From positions 4,291,501-4,355,500 of the forward strand of contig NZ_CP150269.1 in the NCBI RefSeq assembly GCF_037976825.1: a DNA stretch of 64,000 nt. The letters run 5' to 3'. Origin of the DNA: Paenibacillus sp. FSL K6-1330. Its GTDB lineage: Bacteria > Bacillota > Bacilli > Paenibacillales > Paenibacillaceae. This document shows, piece after piece, positions 17,867-26,800 of the stretch; position 1 is the stretch's first letter; every line of letters begins with the position of its first letter. A program made the translations under genes and the position numbers. The notes below the pieces were generated by a model. The model was not told the origin of the DNA. It did not search any database and saw nothing but the letters and a program-made list of their open reading frames with translations.

Positions 17867-19030
17867 CTATTTGCTTGTCTTCAATGCAAGCGCAGGTCTC
17901 GTTAAGGAATAAACGGCGCAGATTAGCGACACCATGACAATTCCTCCGCCTACCCAAGACGTACTGGATACGGTACCTCCCTGCTCTAACACAAGGCCGC
18001 CGATAGCGGATCCCAGGGCAATTCCGATCTGCAGCGCGGAATTGTTGAAACTCTGCTGGATATCGGACGAGCCCGGATCCACTTGAATCAAGTAATTCTG
18101 CAGCGGAGGGGCCAGACTCCAGCTTAATGCACCCCATATCATCATCACGACCAAAAATACGCCGATCGAGAATGTGGAGAACGGCAATAGGAACAGCACC
18201 AACATGAATGATGTAATGATGATTACAATGCTCTTATGCGACCCCAGCCGGTCGGCGAGTGCGCCTCCAAAGGCCCCACCGCCGACTGCGGATAGTCCGA
18301 ACAGGAAGTAACAGATGCTGATCCAGTATGGACTCAGCCCAAGTTCGGATTCAAGAAACGGCGTGAAGTATGCATAAATCGTGTAGTGCCCTGCAAGCAT
18401 GAATAAGGTAGCGAGATGCGCTCCGGCGATTTTCGATTTGCCGAGCGCCTTGATCTGAACGGATAACGGCGTGACATTTTCAGGCTTGATCCGATCCAGA
18501 AACATATAAATCAAGATCATGGAGCCAATCGACAGAATGCCGATACCGAGAAACAGTACCCTCCATCCAAAAGCTTCACTAATCAAAATACCGAGCGGCA
18601 CGCCAAGCACCAACGATGAGCTGATTCCCATATAAATAACGCCTAATGCTTTCGCCCGATGTTCAGGTTCAACCACCTTGGCGGTAATGGTCAACGATAA
18701 CACGATAATCAGCGCTGTGCTCATGGCAGTTAATATTCTAGCAGCCAATAGCATCGTAAAATTCGGGCTTACATAAGCCAGCAAGTTACCAATAAAAAAA
18801 ACAAATAAGGAAAACATATAAAGCCGTTTCCGCTCCACTCTTGCCGTAAGCGCAAGGAGAACCGGTCCTGCTACCGCATAAACTAGGGCGAACACGGTAA
18901 TCAGCTGCCCAGCCGTGCCGAGTGAGATATGCAAGTCATCCGCGATGAGCGGCAATATTCCGCCAACAATAAGTTCAACCAACCCGACGGATATCGTCGA
19001 AATCGCTAGAATTAATACTTTCAGATTCAT
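17867..19030 (-). CDS. MFS transporter, DHA1-type drug exporter
   Basis: A 387-aa inner-membrane protein with twelve predicted helices and the DHA1 motifs. Motif A-like [20 protein letters not shown] lies between helices 2 and 3. Motif C-like [15 protein letters not shown] lies in helix 5. The half-repeat is [17 protein letters not shown] in the second half. It most resembles AraJ/YdhP/Pmr-type proton-driven exporters. The start at 19028-19030 has GGGGG 12 bases upstream; an upstream in-frame extension runs through a terminator hairpin and is rejected. The substrate is unknown. Confidence 0.88.
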   Translation of the reverse strand: MNLKVLILAISTISVGLVELIVGGILPLIADDLHISLGTAGQLITVFALVYAVAGPVLLALTARVERKRLYMFSLFVFFIGNLLAYVSPNFTMLLAARILTAMSTALIIVLSLTITAKVVEPEHRAKALGVIYMGISSSLVLGVPLGILISEAFGWRVLFLGIGILSIGSMILIYMFLDRIKPENVTPLSVQIKALGKSKIAGAHLATLFMLAGHYTIYAYFTPFLESELGLSPYWISICYFLFGLSAVGGGAFGGALADRLGSHKSIVIIITSFMLVLFLLPFSTFSIGVFLVVMMIWGALSWSLAPPLQNYLIQVDPGSSDIQQSFNNSALQIGIALGSAIGGLVLEQGGTVSSTSWVGGGIVMVSLICAVYSLTRPALALKTSK

Positions 19031-19079
19031 CTGGAATAGAATCCCCCTTCTTCGATGTCGTATTTGCCTATAATCAACA

Positions 19080-19129
19080 AAAAAATCCTGATTACAAAAA
19101 ATGAGAAACATTTTCTGTAATCAGGATTT
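19080..19129 (-). terminator. Long-hairpin terminator of the VOC gene
   Basis: The arms AAATCCTGATTACA and TGTAATCAGGATTT enclose a loop that itself contains AAAAT/ATTTT pairing. On the minus strand the stem is followed by seven T residues. It separates the VOC gene from the MFS gene. Confidence 0.7.
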
Positions 19130-19230
19130 TACGGTTCCTGGTAGAGACCCTCAGACCATATTAATGAGGTTATACATTCAAAATATTTTATTCAGTCGCA
19201 AAACAATCGTTGTTTAATTTATCACATCCG

Positions 19231-19656
19231 TTACGAAATATCAAGCTCCCAAGCAGGATTCCAGCAAATCTCCCACAAATGTCCATCCGGATCGAGAAAA
19301 TGGCCGGAGTAGCCCCCCCAGAATGTGTCTTGTGCTGACACGGTTACCGTTGCACCCGCCCTTCTGGCTTGCTCCATCACCTCATCCACTTCTTCCTTAC
19401 TGCCGACGTTGTGACCGATGGTAAACTCTGAGGAACTCGGAGGGGACAGAGGAACATTCGCCTCAACTGACAGATCTTTGCGATTCCATATCGCCAGCTT
19501 CACGCCCGCTTGCAATTCAAAGAATGCTACAGCCCCATGCTCAAATTCCGTCCCAATGATCCCTTCGGTCGGGAGTCCGAGTCCATCGCGGTAAAACTTC
19601 AATGACCGCTCCAGGTCATCGACGCCGATTGTAAGTACGGATATACGTGCTTTCAT
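19231..19656 (-). CDS. VOC (glyoxalase/bleomycin-resistance fold) protein
   Basis: A 141-aa protein with two beta-alpha-beta-beta-beta modules. It opens RISVLTIGVDDLERSLKFYRDGLGL and ends SGHFLDPDGHLWEICWNP, the usual VOC metal-ligand region with His and Glu in GHLWEI. AGGAGG lies ten bases before the ATG. The family includes glyoxalases, dioxygenases and resistance proteins; the substrate cannot be decided. It stands alone between terminators. Confidence 0.87.
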   Translation of the reverse strand: MKARISVLTIGVDDLERSLKFYRDGLGLPTEGIIGTEFEHGAVAFFELQAGVKLAIWNRKDLSVEANVPLSPPSSSEFTIGHNVGSKEEVDEVMEQARRAGATVTVSAQDTFWGGYSGHFLDPDGHLWEICWNPAWELDIS

Positions 19657-19773
19657 TATGGCATTACCTCCTATGCATCATCGTTACCTCATACTTATTT
19701 TCGTCGATGACTCTATTGAATGATTGTAAAAAACGGACAACGTGCTTCTACACATCAACAATTCCATCATTGA

Positions 19774-20595
19774 TCACTTCAAAGCCTGTACGGGTGACAT
19801 GCCATATAAACGCCTGAAGTTGTTAATAAAATGAGGCTGATCATAGTAGCCGTATTGGGCAGCAATATCAGGAAATCGGATCGGCTTGGCCTGATGCAAC
19901 TCCAGCAGCAAATTTTGAAAACGAATGATCTCCGACATTTCCTTCGGACTGACGCCGAGTTCCTTCTGAAATGCTCTTCTTATGGTTCTCTCGCTATAAT
20001 TAAGTTTATCAGCCAAGGCACGAACCGTTATTCTCCCTTTGGCGGCGTACAAATACTGCATGCCATGCTCCAGCAGCGGCTCGGAACGGACGTTATTCTG
20101 TCCTAAGACGCCCATTAAAAACCTTTCAACCACATCCATTCGGTTGGCGGAATCCAGTGCTGTGACCATTTCCTCGTTCAACTGATTCACATCCAGCCCC
20201 CATGCTTCCTCTAAGAACACAGGACCCTCACGGAAATCGGAAGCTGGATAATGTATGAATGGGCGGACGGACTCCGCAAAAAAGCGGACACCGAACAATG
20301 CCTGATCCTGCGTCAATCTCATGGCTTCATAAGATGACATCAGTCCGGTAATAAAGCCGGAGGTTGAAGCATCCCGTACCTTCAGATTAAATATAATATC
20401 GACGCAACCGTCAGGAAGAATGCGATGAAGCGGCTGCTGAAGTGGCGAAGCTGTATAATCCAAGGTCCAATAACAGGCCACATAAGGACTTAATGCAGGG
20501 CTTGGCAGATATTCGTGATAGGTGTAAGAAGAGTCCGGAGACGGATTCTCTATCGTTGGAGCTTGTATAGGGACATAGTTCCGCAATGTGTTCAC
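19774..20595 (-). CDS. AraC-family transcriptional regulator
   Basis: A 273-aa regulator. The N-terminal sensor domain (about 25-170) contains YLPSPALSPYVACYWTLDY and RILPDGCVDIIFNL, characteristic of DUF6597-type AraC regulators. The C-terminal double HTH (about 185-273) reads ITVRALADKLNYSERTIRR, then FPDIAAQYGYYDQPHFINNFRRLYG. The marked start is a GTG only three bases from AAAGGG; a TTG three codons later has better spacing and may be the true start. The target is unknown; the adjacent VOC gene is a candidate. Confidence 0.87.
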   Translation of the reverse strand: MNTLRNYVPIQAPTIENPSPDSSYTYHEYLPSPALSPYVACYWTLDYTASPLQQPLHRILPDGCVDIIFNLKVRDASTSGFITGLMSSYEAMRLTQDQALFGVRFFAESVRPFIHYPASDFREGPVFLEEAWGLDVNQLNEEMVTALDSANRMDVVERFLMGVLGQNNVRSEPLLEHGMQYLYAAKGRITVRALADKLNYSERTIRRAFQKELGVSPKEMSEIIRFQNLLLELHQAKPIRFPDIAAQYGYYDQPHFINNFRRLYGMSPVQALK

Positions 20596-20655
20596 CCTTT
20601 ATTAACGTTGGATAGCGAATGACTCAAGTAACTAACAACTGAATTACAGCATTGA

Positions 20656-21096
20656 TTAATGCTGCCCTGCTTGAACCCGAAGGTTCATCACATGACCGTC
20701 ACGTGTCGTAGTGTAAACCTTCCAATCCCCCGTTACTCCGGTCCCATCATTCATGACAAATGTTCGGATGCCCTCCCTGCCGGCTTTGACATCCATATAT
20801 CCGAATTCCTCCGTTCCTCGGTAGACATTCAGAATCACTGTACCCGAGCTGTTCCTATTACGAACCTTAACGGTTAATTTATTTCCATTATCTGGAATGG
20901 TGGTAAACGTATTCTCGTATGCACCGATACTTCGGTACTTATCTAAGTCTATGAATTGTACCTTATATGGAGCATGGCTTGTATCGCCCTCAACTTCCTC
21001 TATGTACGATACAGGATGTTGAATGTGTTCGCCCGCACTCTGTGGGAACAGCGCCAGCCCCAGGAACATGACAAAGGAAACTCCAAGCCATTTCAT
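20656..21096 (-). CDS. Small secreted beta-sandwich protein, coupled to the aminotransferase
   Basis: A 146-aa protein with a signal peptide (about 1-22; KWLGVSFVMFLGLALFP). The rest is predicted beta-rich (KLTVKVRNRNSSGTVILNVYRG, in two strands) with no Cys and no known catalytic motif. Its ATG shares one base with the TAA stop of the aminotransferase (TAATG), so translation is very probably coupled. Why an exported protein is tied to a cytoplasmic PLP enzyme is unclear. No family recognised. Confidence 0.75.
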   Translation of the reverse strand: MKWLGVSFVMFLGLALFPQSAGEHIQHPVSYIEEVEGDTSHAPYKVQFIDLDKYRSIGAYENTFTTIPDNGNKLTVKVRNRNSSGTVILNVYRGTEEFGYMDVKAGREGIRTFVMNDGTGVTGDWKVYTTTRDGHVMNLRVQAGQH

Positions 21097-22334
21097 TACG
21101 ACTTAAGCCCCCGAATAAACTTCCCTATACGATGTGCCGCTTCGTGCAAAGCTGGCTCTTCCTGGACCAACGCGATTCGCACATAGCCCTCTCCTTCGGA
21201 ACCGAAAGCATCTCCAGGAATAACCGCTACGCCGGTTTCAAGCAGTAATTCGCGGGCGAAACGGCGCGAGCTCCATTGAACATCACGAAAAGCTTCAGGG
21301 AGCCGGGCCCATAGAAACATCGTGGCCTGAGGTTTAGGTACAACCCATCCTGCTTCGGCGAGTGATGCCACGAGGACATCACGCCGAAGCTCATATAGTG
21401 AGGCGACAGCCTGTTCCTCATGGCCAGATGCCATGGCTTGACGCAGTGCATGGACAGCCGCAATTTGTACAGGCTTGAATACACCAAAATCAATATTGCT
21501 TTTGTACTCCCGCAGCGCGCCCACTGCTTCCTCATGACCGGCAAGAAAGCCGATGCGACAGCCTGCCATGTTAAAGCTCTTTGAGAAGGAGTGAAATTCT
21601 ACTGCGATGTCGATCGCGCCGGGAACCTGCAGAATACTCATGGGGCGATAGCCGTCAAAACCCATTTCGGAATATGCAAGATCATGAACGATCAGTACGT
21701 CCCATTGTTTTGCCAACCCGACCAATTTTTCGAAAAAAGCATAATCTGCCCGGACCGCAATCGGATTCCCCGGAAAATTCAACAGAATGAATGTCGCTTT
21801 CGCCCAAACCTCCTCCGGAATGCTGTCCAGATCCGGAACAAATCCAAACTCTTCCTTCAGCGGAAGATACCAAGGCCTAACGCCTGCAATCGCAAGCGCT
21901 CCGGCATAGATTGGGTAACCCGGATTCGGTACAATGGCCACATCTCCCGGATTACATATGGCCTGAGCCAGATGCGATAATCCATCCTGAGATCCCATCA
22001 AGGCGAGTATTTCGGTATCGGGATTGACATTTACACCAAAACGGTATTCCATCCAAGCCGCTGACTGTTCTCGAAATTCCGCGATTCCTCTAGTACCTGG
22101 ATATGTATAGTTATCTTCTTTCAGCGCTTCTTGGCTAAGCACCTCACGGATATCCGCAGAAGGACCACGGTCAGGGCTGCCGATGCTCAAGTCGATAATA
22201 TCTCTTCCCTCATGAAGAGCCTCTTGTTTCCACTCGCTGACCTCGGCGAATATGGAAGAACCAATCTGCGATAGTTTGTCTGCACGCCATGTGCGTTTTG
22301 AAGTTTGATTCGGCAAGATATCCACCCACTCCAC
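21096..22334 (-). CDS. PLP-dependent class I/II aminotransferase
   Basis: A 412-aa fold-type I aminotransferase, cytoplasmic. Family signs are IIDLSIGSPDRGPS (N-terminal), NYTYPGTRGIAEFRE, PNPGYPIYAGA, NFPGNPIAV and the Schiff-base lysine in HSFSKSFNMAGCRIGF (about 255-270). It most resembles the LL-diaminopimelate/PatA-like group; the substrate is unproven. The start is a GTG preceded by AGGG, with a TATAAT-like box only about 15 bases upstream. A slightly later start remains possible. Confidence 0.87.
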   Translation of the reverse strand: MEWVDILPNQTSKRTWRADKLSQIGSSIFAEVSEWKQEALHEGRDIIDLSIGSPDRGPSADIREVLSQEALKEDNYTYPGTRGIAEFREQSAAWMEYRFGVNVNPDTEILALMGSQDGLSHLAQAICNPGDVAIVPNPGYPIYAGALAIAGVRPWYLPLKEEFGFVPDLDSIPEEVWAKATFILLNFPGNPIAVRADYAFFEKLVGLAKQWDVLIVHDLAYSEMGFDGYRPMSILQVPGAIDIAVEFHSFSKSFNMAGCRIGFLAGHEEAVGALREYKSNIDFGVFKPVQIAAVHALRQAMASGHEEQAVASLYELRRDVLVASLAEAGWVVPKPQATMFLWARLPEAFRDVQWSSRRFARELLLETGVAVIPGDAFGSEGEGYVRIALVQEEPALHEAAHRIGKFIRGLKS

Positions 22335-22465
22335 TTTTTCCCTACATTATAGCATGAAGCTGGAGGTGCATCGCTTTAAAATCCTCATCTCAGGCTTGAC
22401 TTGAAAAGCCTTTCATAACGTAAGATCGAAGCATACAAAAAGAGAATTCAGGAGAAGAGACAACC

Positions 22466-23671
22466 ATGACCAGAACACGAGAGACCATCTTTATTATCGC
22501 CTTTACTTTTGCAGCCTTTGTACTTGGTACTACCGAATACGTCATTGTTGGATTATTAAAAGACATCAGTGTAAGTCTCAGCATTTCGCTTGCTGCAGCC
22601 GGTGTCCTCGTATCCAGCTTCGCTATTGCTTACGCCATCGGAACGCCGTTTGCGGTCACGCTGCTCGGACGTATTCCTCGGCATGTTACCATTCTGACAG
22701 CGTATATTGCGGTGTTATTGTTTAATTATTTGACCATCTTTGCCACCACGTACCCCGTCATGTTATTCATTCGCATCATCACCGCGATTTTGTGCGGATT
22801 AACTTTATCGCTGGCCATTGCCGCAACAAGCGAGCATATGAGCGCTTCCCGCAGGGCTGGCGCGGTTGCCTGGATCATCGGAGGTTTCTCGATTGCGAAT
22901 GTCCTTGGCGTTCCTGTCGGAACGCAAATCGGCCAGATGGCCGGATGGCAAACGGCTTTCATTGTTACATCATTGGTCGGGATCATCCCGCTAGTTTTGA
23001 TGATGGTTGTCATGCCCAAGAGCAATACCATTAGCGTAAGCTCCATGAAACAGCAATTTGCCTTGTTCAAGAACAAGCGGATACGACTTGCCTTCTTCAT
23101 TCCGGTCCTTGGCGTAGGCTCTGTATTTATCGTATACACGTACATAACGCCGCTTTTAGAGAATGTAATGGGAATTCCGCAGCAATGGATCAGTACCGTT
23201 CTGCTGGCCTATGGCGCCTTCACCATTCTTAGTAATTGGCTCGGGGCCAAGGTAGCGCAAGGAAATTCAAGGGTAAAATTGAAAGTGATTTTCATCATCC
23301 AAGCGATGATTATGATGGCGCTTGCTCTTACCCTATCACTCCCGTGGATGGCCTTAATGTCGTTAATGCTGGTCGCCTGCTTCTCCTTTGCGCTCAGTAC
23401 CGCCGTTCAATTATACCTGATTGACCTAGCGGATGAATCTTCAGCTGGCTCCAAGGACTTCGCTTCTACACTTATGCCGGTCGCATCCAATCTGGGCATC
23501 GCCGTTGGTTCTCTACTGGGCAGCCTTGTCGTGGATAACGTTGGTCTCGAATATCTGCCTTGGGCTGCCGTTGTGTTCGCAATCGGAGCATTTGCCGTTA
23601 CCTCCCGCTGCCATCAGCTGGATCAAGAGCATATGGGTTTAACGCCTCTGGCATCGGCAAAGGCTTCGTAG
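22466..23671 (+). CDS. MFS transporter, DHA1-type exporter
   Basis: A 401-aa membrane protein with twelve helices, of the AraJ/YdhP type. The N-terminus TIFIIAFTFAAFVLGTTEYVIVGLL is characteristic. A motif-A-like segment IGTPFAVTLLGRIPRH and a motif-C-like segment SIANVLGVPVGTQIG follow. AGGAG lies 12 bases before the ATG. It is divergent from the aminotransferase gene and probably shares a control region with it, and it is followed by a strong terminator. Substrate unknown; export of small metabolites or drugs is likely. Confidence 0.9.
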   Translation: MTRTRETIFIIAFTFAAFVLGTTEYVIVGLLKDISVSLSISLAAAGVLVSSFAIAYAIGTPFAVTLLGRIPRHVTILTAYIAVLLFNYLTIFATTYPVMLFIRIITAILCGLTLSLAIAATSEHMSASRRAGAVAWIIGGFSIANVLGVPVGTQIGQMAGWQTAFIVTSLVGIIPLVLMMVVMPKSNTISVSSMKQQFALFKNKRIRLAFFIPVLGVGSVFIVYTYITPLLENVMGIPQQWISTVLLAYGAFTILSNWLGAKVAQGNSRVKLKVIFIIQAMIMMALALTLSLPWMALMSLMLVACFSFALSTAVQLYLIDLADESSAGSKDFASTLMPVASNLGIAVGSLLGSLVVDNVGLEYLPWAAVVFAIGAFAVTSRCHQLDQEHMGLTPLASAKAS

Positions 23672-23776
23672 AACGCCCTTTTTTCAATCCTTCTCATTCT
23701 TTTCTATGGTCGACAACCAGACCATCGTATCGGGATGGGAAACATTCCAGATCAGCGTTCATTAATCGTTAAATTC

Positions 23777-23815
23777 AAAAAGCTTACCCGTTATGTAACG
23801 GCGTAAGCTTTTTGT
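23777..23815 (+). terminator. Strong intrinsic terminator of the MFS gene
   Basis: Stem AAAAGCTTAC/GTAAGCTTTT continuing into CCGTTA-TG-TAACGG, followed by TTTTTG. The repeat array begins eleven bases further on. Confidence 0.9.
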
Positions 23816-23825
23816 TTTACTGTTA

Positions 23826-24470
23826 TTCAGTTTATCAGGCATGCTTGAATGACTGTCGACTATATGCCGATTAGCCGTGTACAAATTTCCTTATTACGAT
23901 TCCGCCATCCAACATTGTTAAAGTCCATGGATTTGCGATATTTGAGGACACTGATTCCGCTATTTCATTGGTTTTACGCTTTTCGTAGCAATATGTGGAC
24001 AAGAGATCCGTTATTGCGGGATAATTGGGGGATTAACCCGTGATTATGGTGCAATAGCGGATCCCGTGTCCGCATGAACTCCATAATGGGCTGATTTCGA
24101 CAAAATAACGGATTCTCTGTCCTCATGATCTCCATATTGGGAGAATTCCAGTATATAGCGGAGATTACTCTGTCTGCATGTGCCCCAAAGTAAGCCGATT
24201 TCCGCAATATAACAGATCCTCTGTCCCCATGATTTCCATATTGGGCGAATTTGAGCATATGACGGGACTCTTCTGTCCGCATGTGCCCCAAAGTAGGCTG
24301 AATTCCGCAAAATAACAGATCCTCTGTCTGCATGATCTCCATATTGGGCGAATTTGAGCATATGACGGGACTCTTCTGTCCGCATGTGCCCCAAACTAGG
24401 AAGATTTCGCCGAAATAGCGGATCCTCTGTCCGAATATACCTAATTTATCCTATTTTTGCGTATAACTGC
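23826..24470. repeat. Repeat super-unit 1 (head type A, n = 3)
   Basis: The most diverged head. The palindrome spans 23995-24073. Monomers follow at about 24053, 24103, 24154, 24206, 24257, 24311, 24361 and 24415, in the order X0, X, Y, X, Y, X, Y, T. Dimers starting at 24206 and 24311 are almost identical and 105 bp apart, showing recent tandem duplication. Confidence 0.8.
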
Positions 24471-24776
24471 AATTCATTTCAGCAGCGATAGCCGTGTACC
24501 GAATCCCACATTATGATCCGCCACCCGACATCGTTAATGTCTATCGAGTTTCGATATTTGAGGACACTGGTTCCGCTATTTCCTTGTTATCACCCATTTC
24601 GCAGTAATATGCGGACATGAGATCCGCTATTGCGAGATAATTGGGGGGTTAACCCGTGATTATGGTGCAATAGCGGATTCTGTGTCCGCGTGAACTCCAT
24701 AATGGGCTGAATTCGCCGAAATAGCGGATCCTCTGTCCGAATATACCTAATTCATCCTATTTCTGCGTATAACTGT
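24471..24776. repeat. Repeat super-unit 2 (head type B, n = 0)
   Basis: The minimal unit: head, palindrome 24611-24689, X0 at about 24670 and T at about 24720, with no X-Y dimer. Head type B carries CTATCGAGTTTCG and GTTATCACCCATTTCGCAG where type A has CCATGGATTTGCG and GGTTTTACGCTTTTCGTAG. Confidence 0.8.
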
Positions 24777-25186
24777 AATTCAGTTCAACAGCGATAACCG
24801 TGTACCGAATCCCTCATTATGATCCGCCACCCGGCATCGTTAATGTCCATGGATTTGCGATATTTGAGGACACTGGTTCCGCTATTTCCTTGGTTTTACG
24901 CTTTTCGTAGCAATATGTGAACATGAGATCCGCTATTGCGAGATAACTGGGGGATTAATCCGTGATTATGGTGCAATAGCGGATCCTGTGTCCGCATGAA
25001 CTCCATAATGGGCTGATTTCGGCGATATAACGGATCCTCTGTCCTCATGTCCTCCATATTGGGCGAATTTGAGCATATGACGGGACTCTTCTGTCCGCAT
25101 GTGCCCCAAAGTAAGCTGAATTCGCCGAAATAGCGGATCCTCTGTCTGCATCTGCCCAATTTGTCCGATTTCTGCGTATAATTTTT
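24777..25186. repeat. Repeat super-unit 3 (head type A, n = 1)
   Basis: Head, palindrome 24917-24995, X0 at about 24975, one X-Y dimer (about 25026 and 25076) and T at about 25130. It exceeds super-unit 2 by 104 bp, exactly one dimer. Confidence 0.8.
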
Positions 25187-25556
25187 ATTCAGTTCAGCAG
25201 CGATAACCGTGTACCGAATCCCTCATTATGATTTGCCACCCGGCATCGTTAATGTCTATCGAGTTTCGATATTTGAGGACACTGGTTCCACTATTTCCTT
25301 GTTATCACCCATTTCGCAGTAATATGTGGACATGAGATCCGCTATTGCGAGATAATTGGGGGATTAACACGTGATTATGGTGCAATAGCGGATTCTGTGT
25401 CCGCATGAACTCCATAATGGGTTGATTTCGGCGAAATAACGGATCCTCTGTCCTCATGTTCTCCATAACGGGCGAATTCCAGTATATAGCGGGGCCTCTT
25501 CTGTCAGCATGTACCCCAAAATAGTACGTTTCCCGCATATAGCGGTTCTTCCCGCG
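25187..25556. repeat. Repeat super-unit 4 (head type B, n = 1, degenerate end)
   Basis: Head, palindrome 25326-25404, X0 at about 25384, X at about 25436, a diverged Y at about 25486 and a truncated last monomer at about 25538. It ends about 30 bases from the stop codon of the Cys-rich protein gene. Confidence 0.75.
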
Positions 25557-25584
25557 TCGTCCTACTGTTCGATGGATGCCTTAC

Positions 25585-25917
25585 TTAGGCAACCATCTCC
25601 CGGCATACTTTCGCACATCGGAAGCATGCTTCAGCACATTCCTGGCAGTGCTTCATATCATGCTTCTTACACTCGTTGCCACATGCTTCACAGACATCGG
25701 CGCAGATCCTGCATATTTCTGTGGCATACATACTGTTCGTGGACAGCGCTTGAGCAGCAAATCCGCAAATATCCGCACACTGCCGGTCCAAGCGAATGCA
25801 TTCTTTCATCATCGCCACATCATGTTCATCCAAACATGCGGTGTAACAATGGTTACAGGCTATCATACAGCGCAAGCATTCCTCGATACATTGTTGAACT
25901 TGTTCATGTGACATCAT
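25585..25917 (-). CDS. Four-helix-bundle Cys-rich protein (DUF326), copper-storage-like
   Basis: A 110-aa protein with 16 Cys arranged in CxxxC pairs along four helices (CIEECLRCMIACNHCYTAC, CADICGF, CRICADVCEACGNEC, CQECAEACFRCAKVC). This is the pattern of DUF326/Csp-type copper-storage proteins, in which Cys thiolates lining a helical bundle bind Cu(I). There is no signal peptide, so it is cytoplasmic, as in the Csp3 group. AAAGGAG lies upstream. The promoter may be minus-strand TTGACA (25957-25962), a 19-bp spacer and TAAGAC; the long spacer would suit a MerR-type activator, but this is speculative. Confidence 0.87.
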   Translation of the reverse strand: MMSHEQVQQCIEECLRCMIACNHCYTACLDEHDVAMMKECIRLDRQCADICGFAAQALSTNSMYATEICRICADVCEACGNECKKHDMKHCQECAEACFRCAKVCREMVA

Positions 25918-26040
25918 CCATTCTCCTTTCGGTCTTAGCGTTCATAGGATACCTTTTGTCAAGGTTGTATGTAATTAACCAAAACTTGTGAAGATAATAT
26001 GAGGATATTTTATAGAGTCGAGATCATTGGTGTGAATAGA

Positions 26041-26066
26041 AAAGACGACTGCGCAGCAGTCGTCTC
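26041..26066 (-). terminator. Intrinsic terminator of cat
   Basis: Nine-base-pair stem GACGACTGC / GCAGTCGTC with a GCA loop; TCTTTTCTATT follows on the minus strand. It lies about 80 bases past the cat stop. Confidence 0.75.
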
Positions 26067-26141
26067 TTATTTTTCATGATTGCCATGAATGGAACATTAC
26101 CCGTAAATATACGGTCGAGTTGAACATTAATTGGAGATGAA

Positions 26142-26792
26142 TTAAGTTAACCAGCCTTCACATGAATCCGCCAAACTCTGCAAATCTTGAAAGAACATGC
26201 TGGCATGGTAACCATCACACACAGCATGGTGCACCTGCAATGAGACTGGGAGCAGAATACGGCCACCCTGCTCGATATATTTTCCTCCGGTTATGATAGG
26301 AAGAAGATAGTCTGCTTCATTGACAATGTTTAGATTAAATCCGCTAAAGCTTGCCCAGGGTATCATGGATATGGGAAACGTGTTCAGCGGTGGATTCTCT
26401 TTAACGAAAATCCCTTTTGCATCCCGATAACGCTCCATGTCCTGCTCGTAATGATCGTGAAATCGATAGAAATCATTCGAACATGCTGTCCATAAACAGG
26501 AGAAGGTATGGTCATCATTATGGAAAAAAGTATAGCTTGGCGTCATCCGATCCCAGTAACCCAATTCCCCTTCGGGACTATAGGACGTTTTGAATTCGAC
26601 CCGGTTATTGACAACCCTGGTAACCATATAAATAAAAGCAGGATAAAGCTTGAATCCATTAGCTTTTAACGAATACAGCAAGCGAGTAATGTCGATATCC
26701 ACGGTAATGCTAAAGGTACATTTATTCGATCGATAATGCTCGTAATAAGGTTTTCTCGTCCACTGTTCAACATCTATAATATGAAATTTCAT
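26142..26792 (-). CDS. cat: Chloramphenicol O-acetyltransferase (type A)
   Basis: A 216-aa enzyme of normal length for trimeric CAT, which acetylates the 3-hydroxyl of chloramphenicol using acetyl-CoA. The catalytic motif HHAVCDG (188-194) has His189 as general base, and Ser148 sits in the conserved WASFSGF. N-terminal features (ID.E.W.RKPYYEHY) and TFFHNDDHTFS are typical. The gene is preceded by a short leader peptide and a hairpin that hides its AGGAGGG ribosome binding site, as in inducible Gram-positive cat genes. No mobile-element genes flank it, so it appears chromosomal. Confidence 0.93.
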   Translation of the reverse strand: MKFHIIDVEQWTRKPYYEHYRSNKCTFSITVDIDITRLLYSLKANGFKLYPAFIYMVTRVVNNRVEFKTSYSPEGELGYWDRMTPSYTFFHNDDHTFSCLWTACSNDFYRFHDHYEQDMERYRDAKGIFVKENPPLNTFPISMIPWASFSGFNLNIVNEADYLLPIITGGKYIEQGGRILLPVSLQVHHAVCDGYHASMFFQDLQSLADSCEGWLT

Positions 26793-26800
26793 CGTTTATG

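Larger units (their letters stand above)
23826..25556. repeat. Hierarchical non-coding repeat array (four super-units)
   Basis: About 1.73 kb between two converging genes. Four super-units (about 645, 306, 410 and 370 bp) share a roughly 170-bp head, a 79-bp imperfect palindrome, a monomer X0, then n dimers X-Y of about 104 bp (n = 3, 0, 1, 1) and a terminal monomer T. Monomers are 50-54 bp, with consensus TAGCGGATCCTCTGTCCGCA followed by TGAACTCCATAATGGGCTGA. The heads alternate between two types, A-B-A-B. Minus-strand reading frames such as MRTEDPLFRRNQPIMEF are repeat translations without ribosome binding sites. No transposase, cas-like gene or RNA gene is recognisable. Confidence 0.9.

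Noticed and set aside
17732..17905. Forward frame through the 12-bp repeats (Ala-Ser-Ser-Gly peptide)
   Set aside because: It runs through a terminator and antisense to the MFS gene end, without a ribosome binding site.
23974..25538. Minus-strand frames with peptides such as MRTEDPLFRRNQPIMEF
   Set aside because: They are translations of the repeat units, occur in several frames and lack ribosome binding sites.
23826..25556. CRISPR array
   Set aside because: Monomers are 50-54 bp and contiguous without unique spacers, form dimers and super-units, and no cas genes are present.
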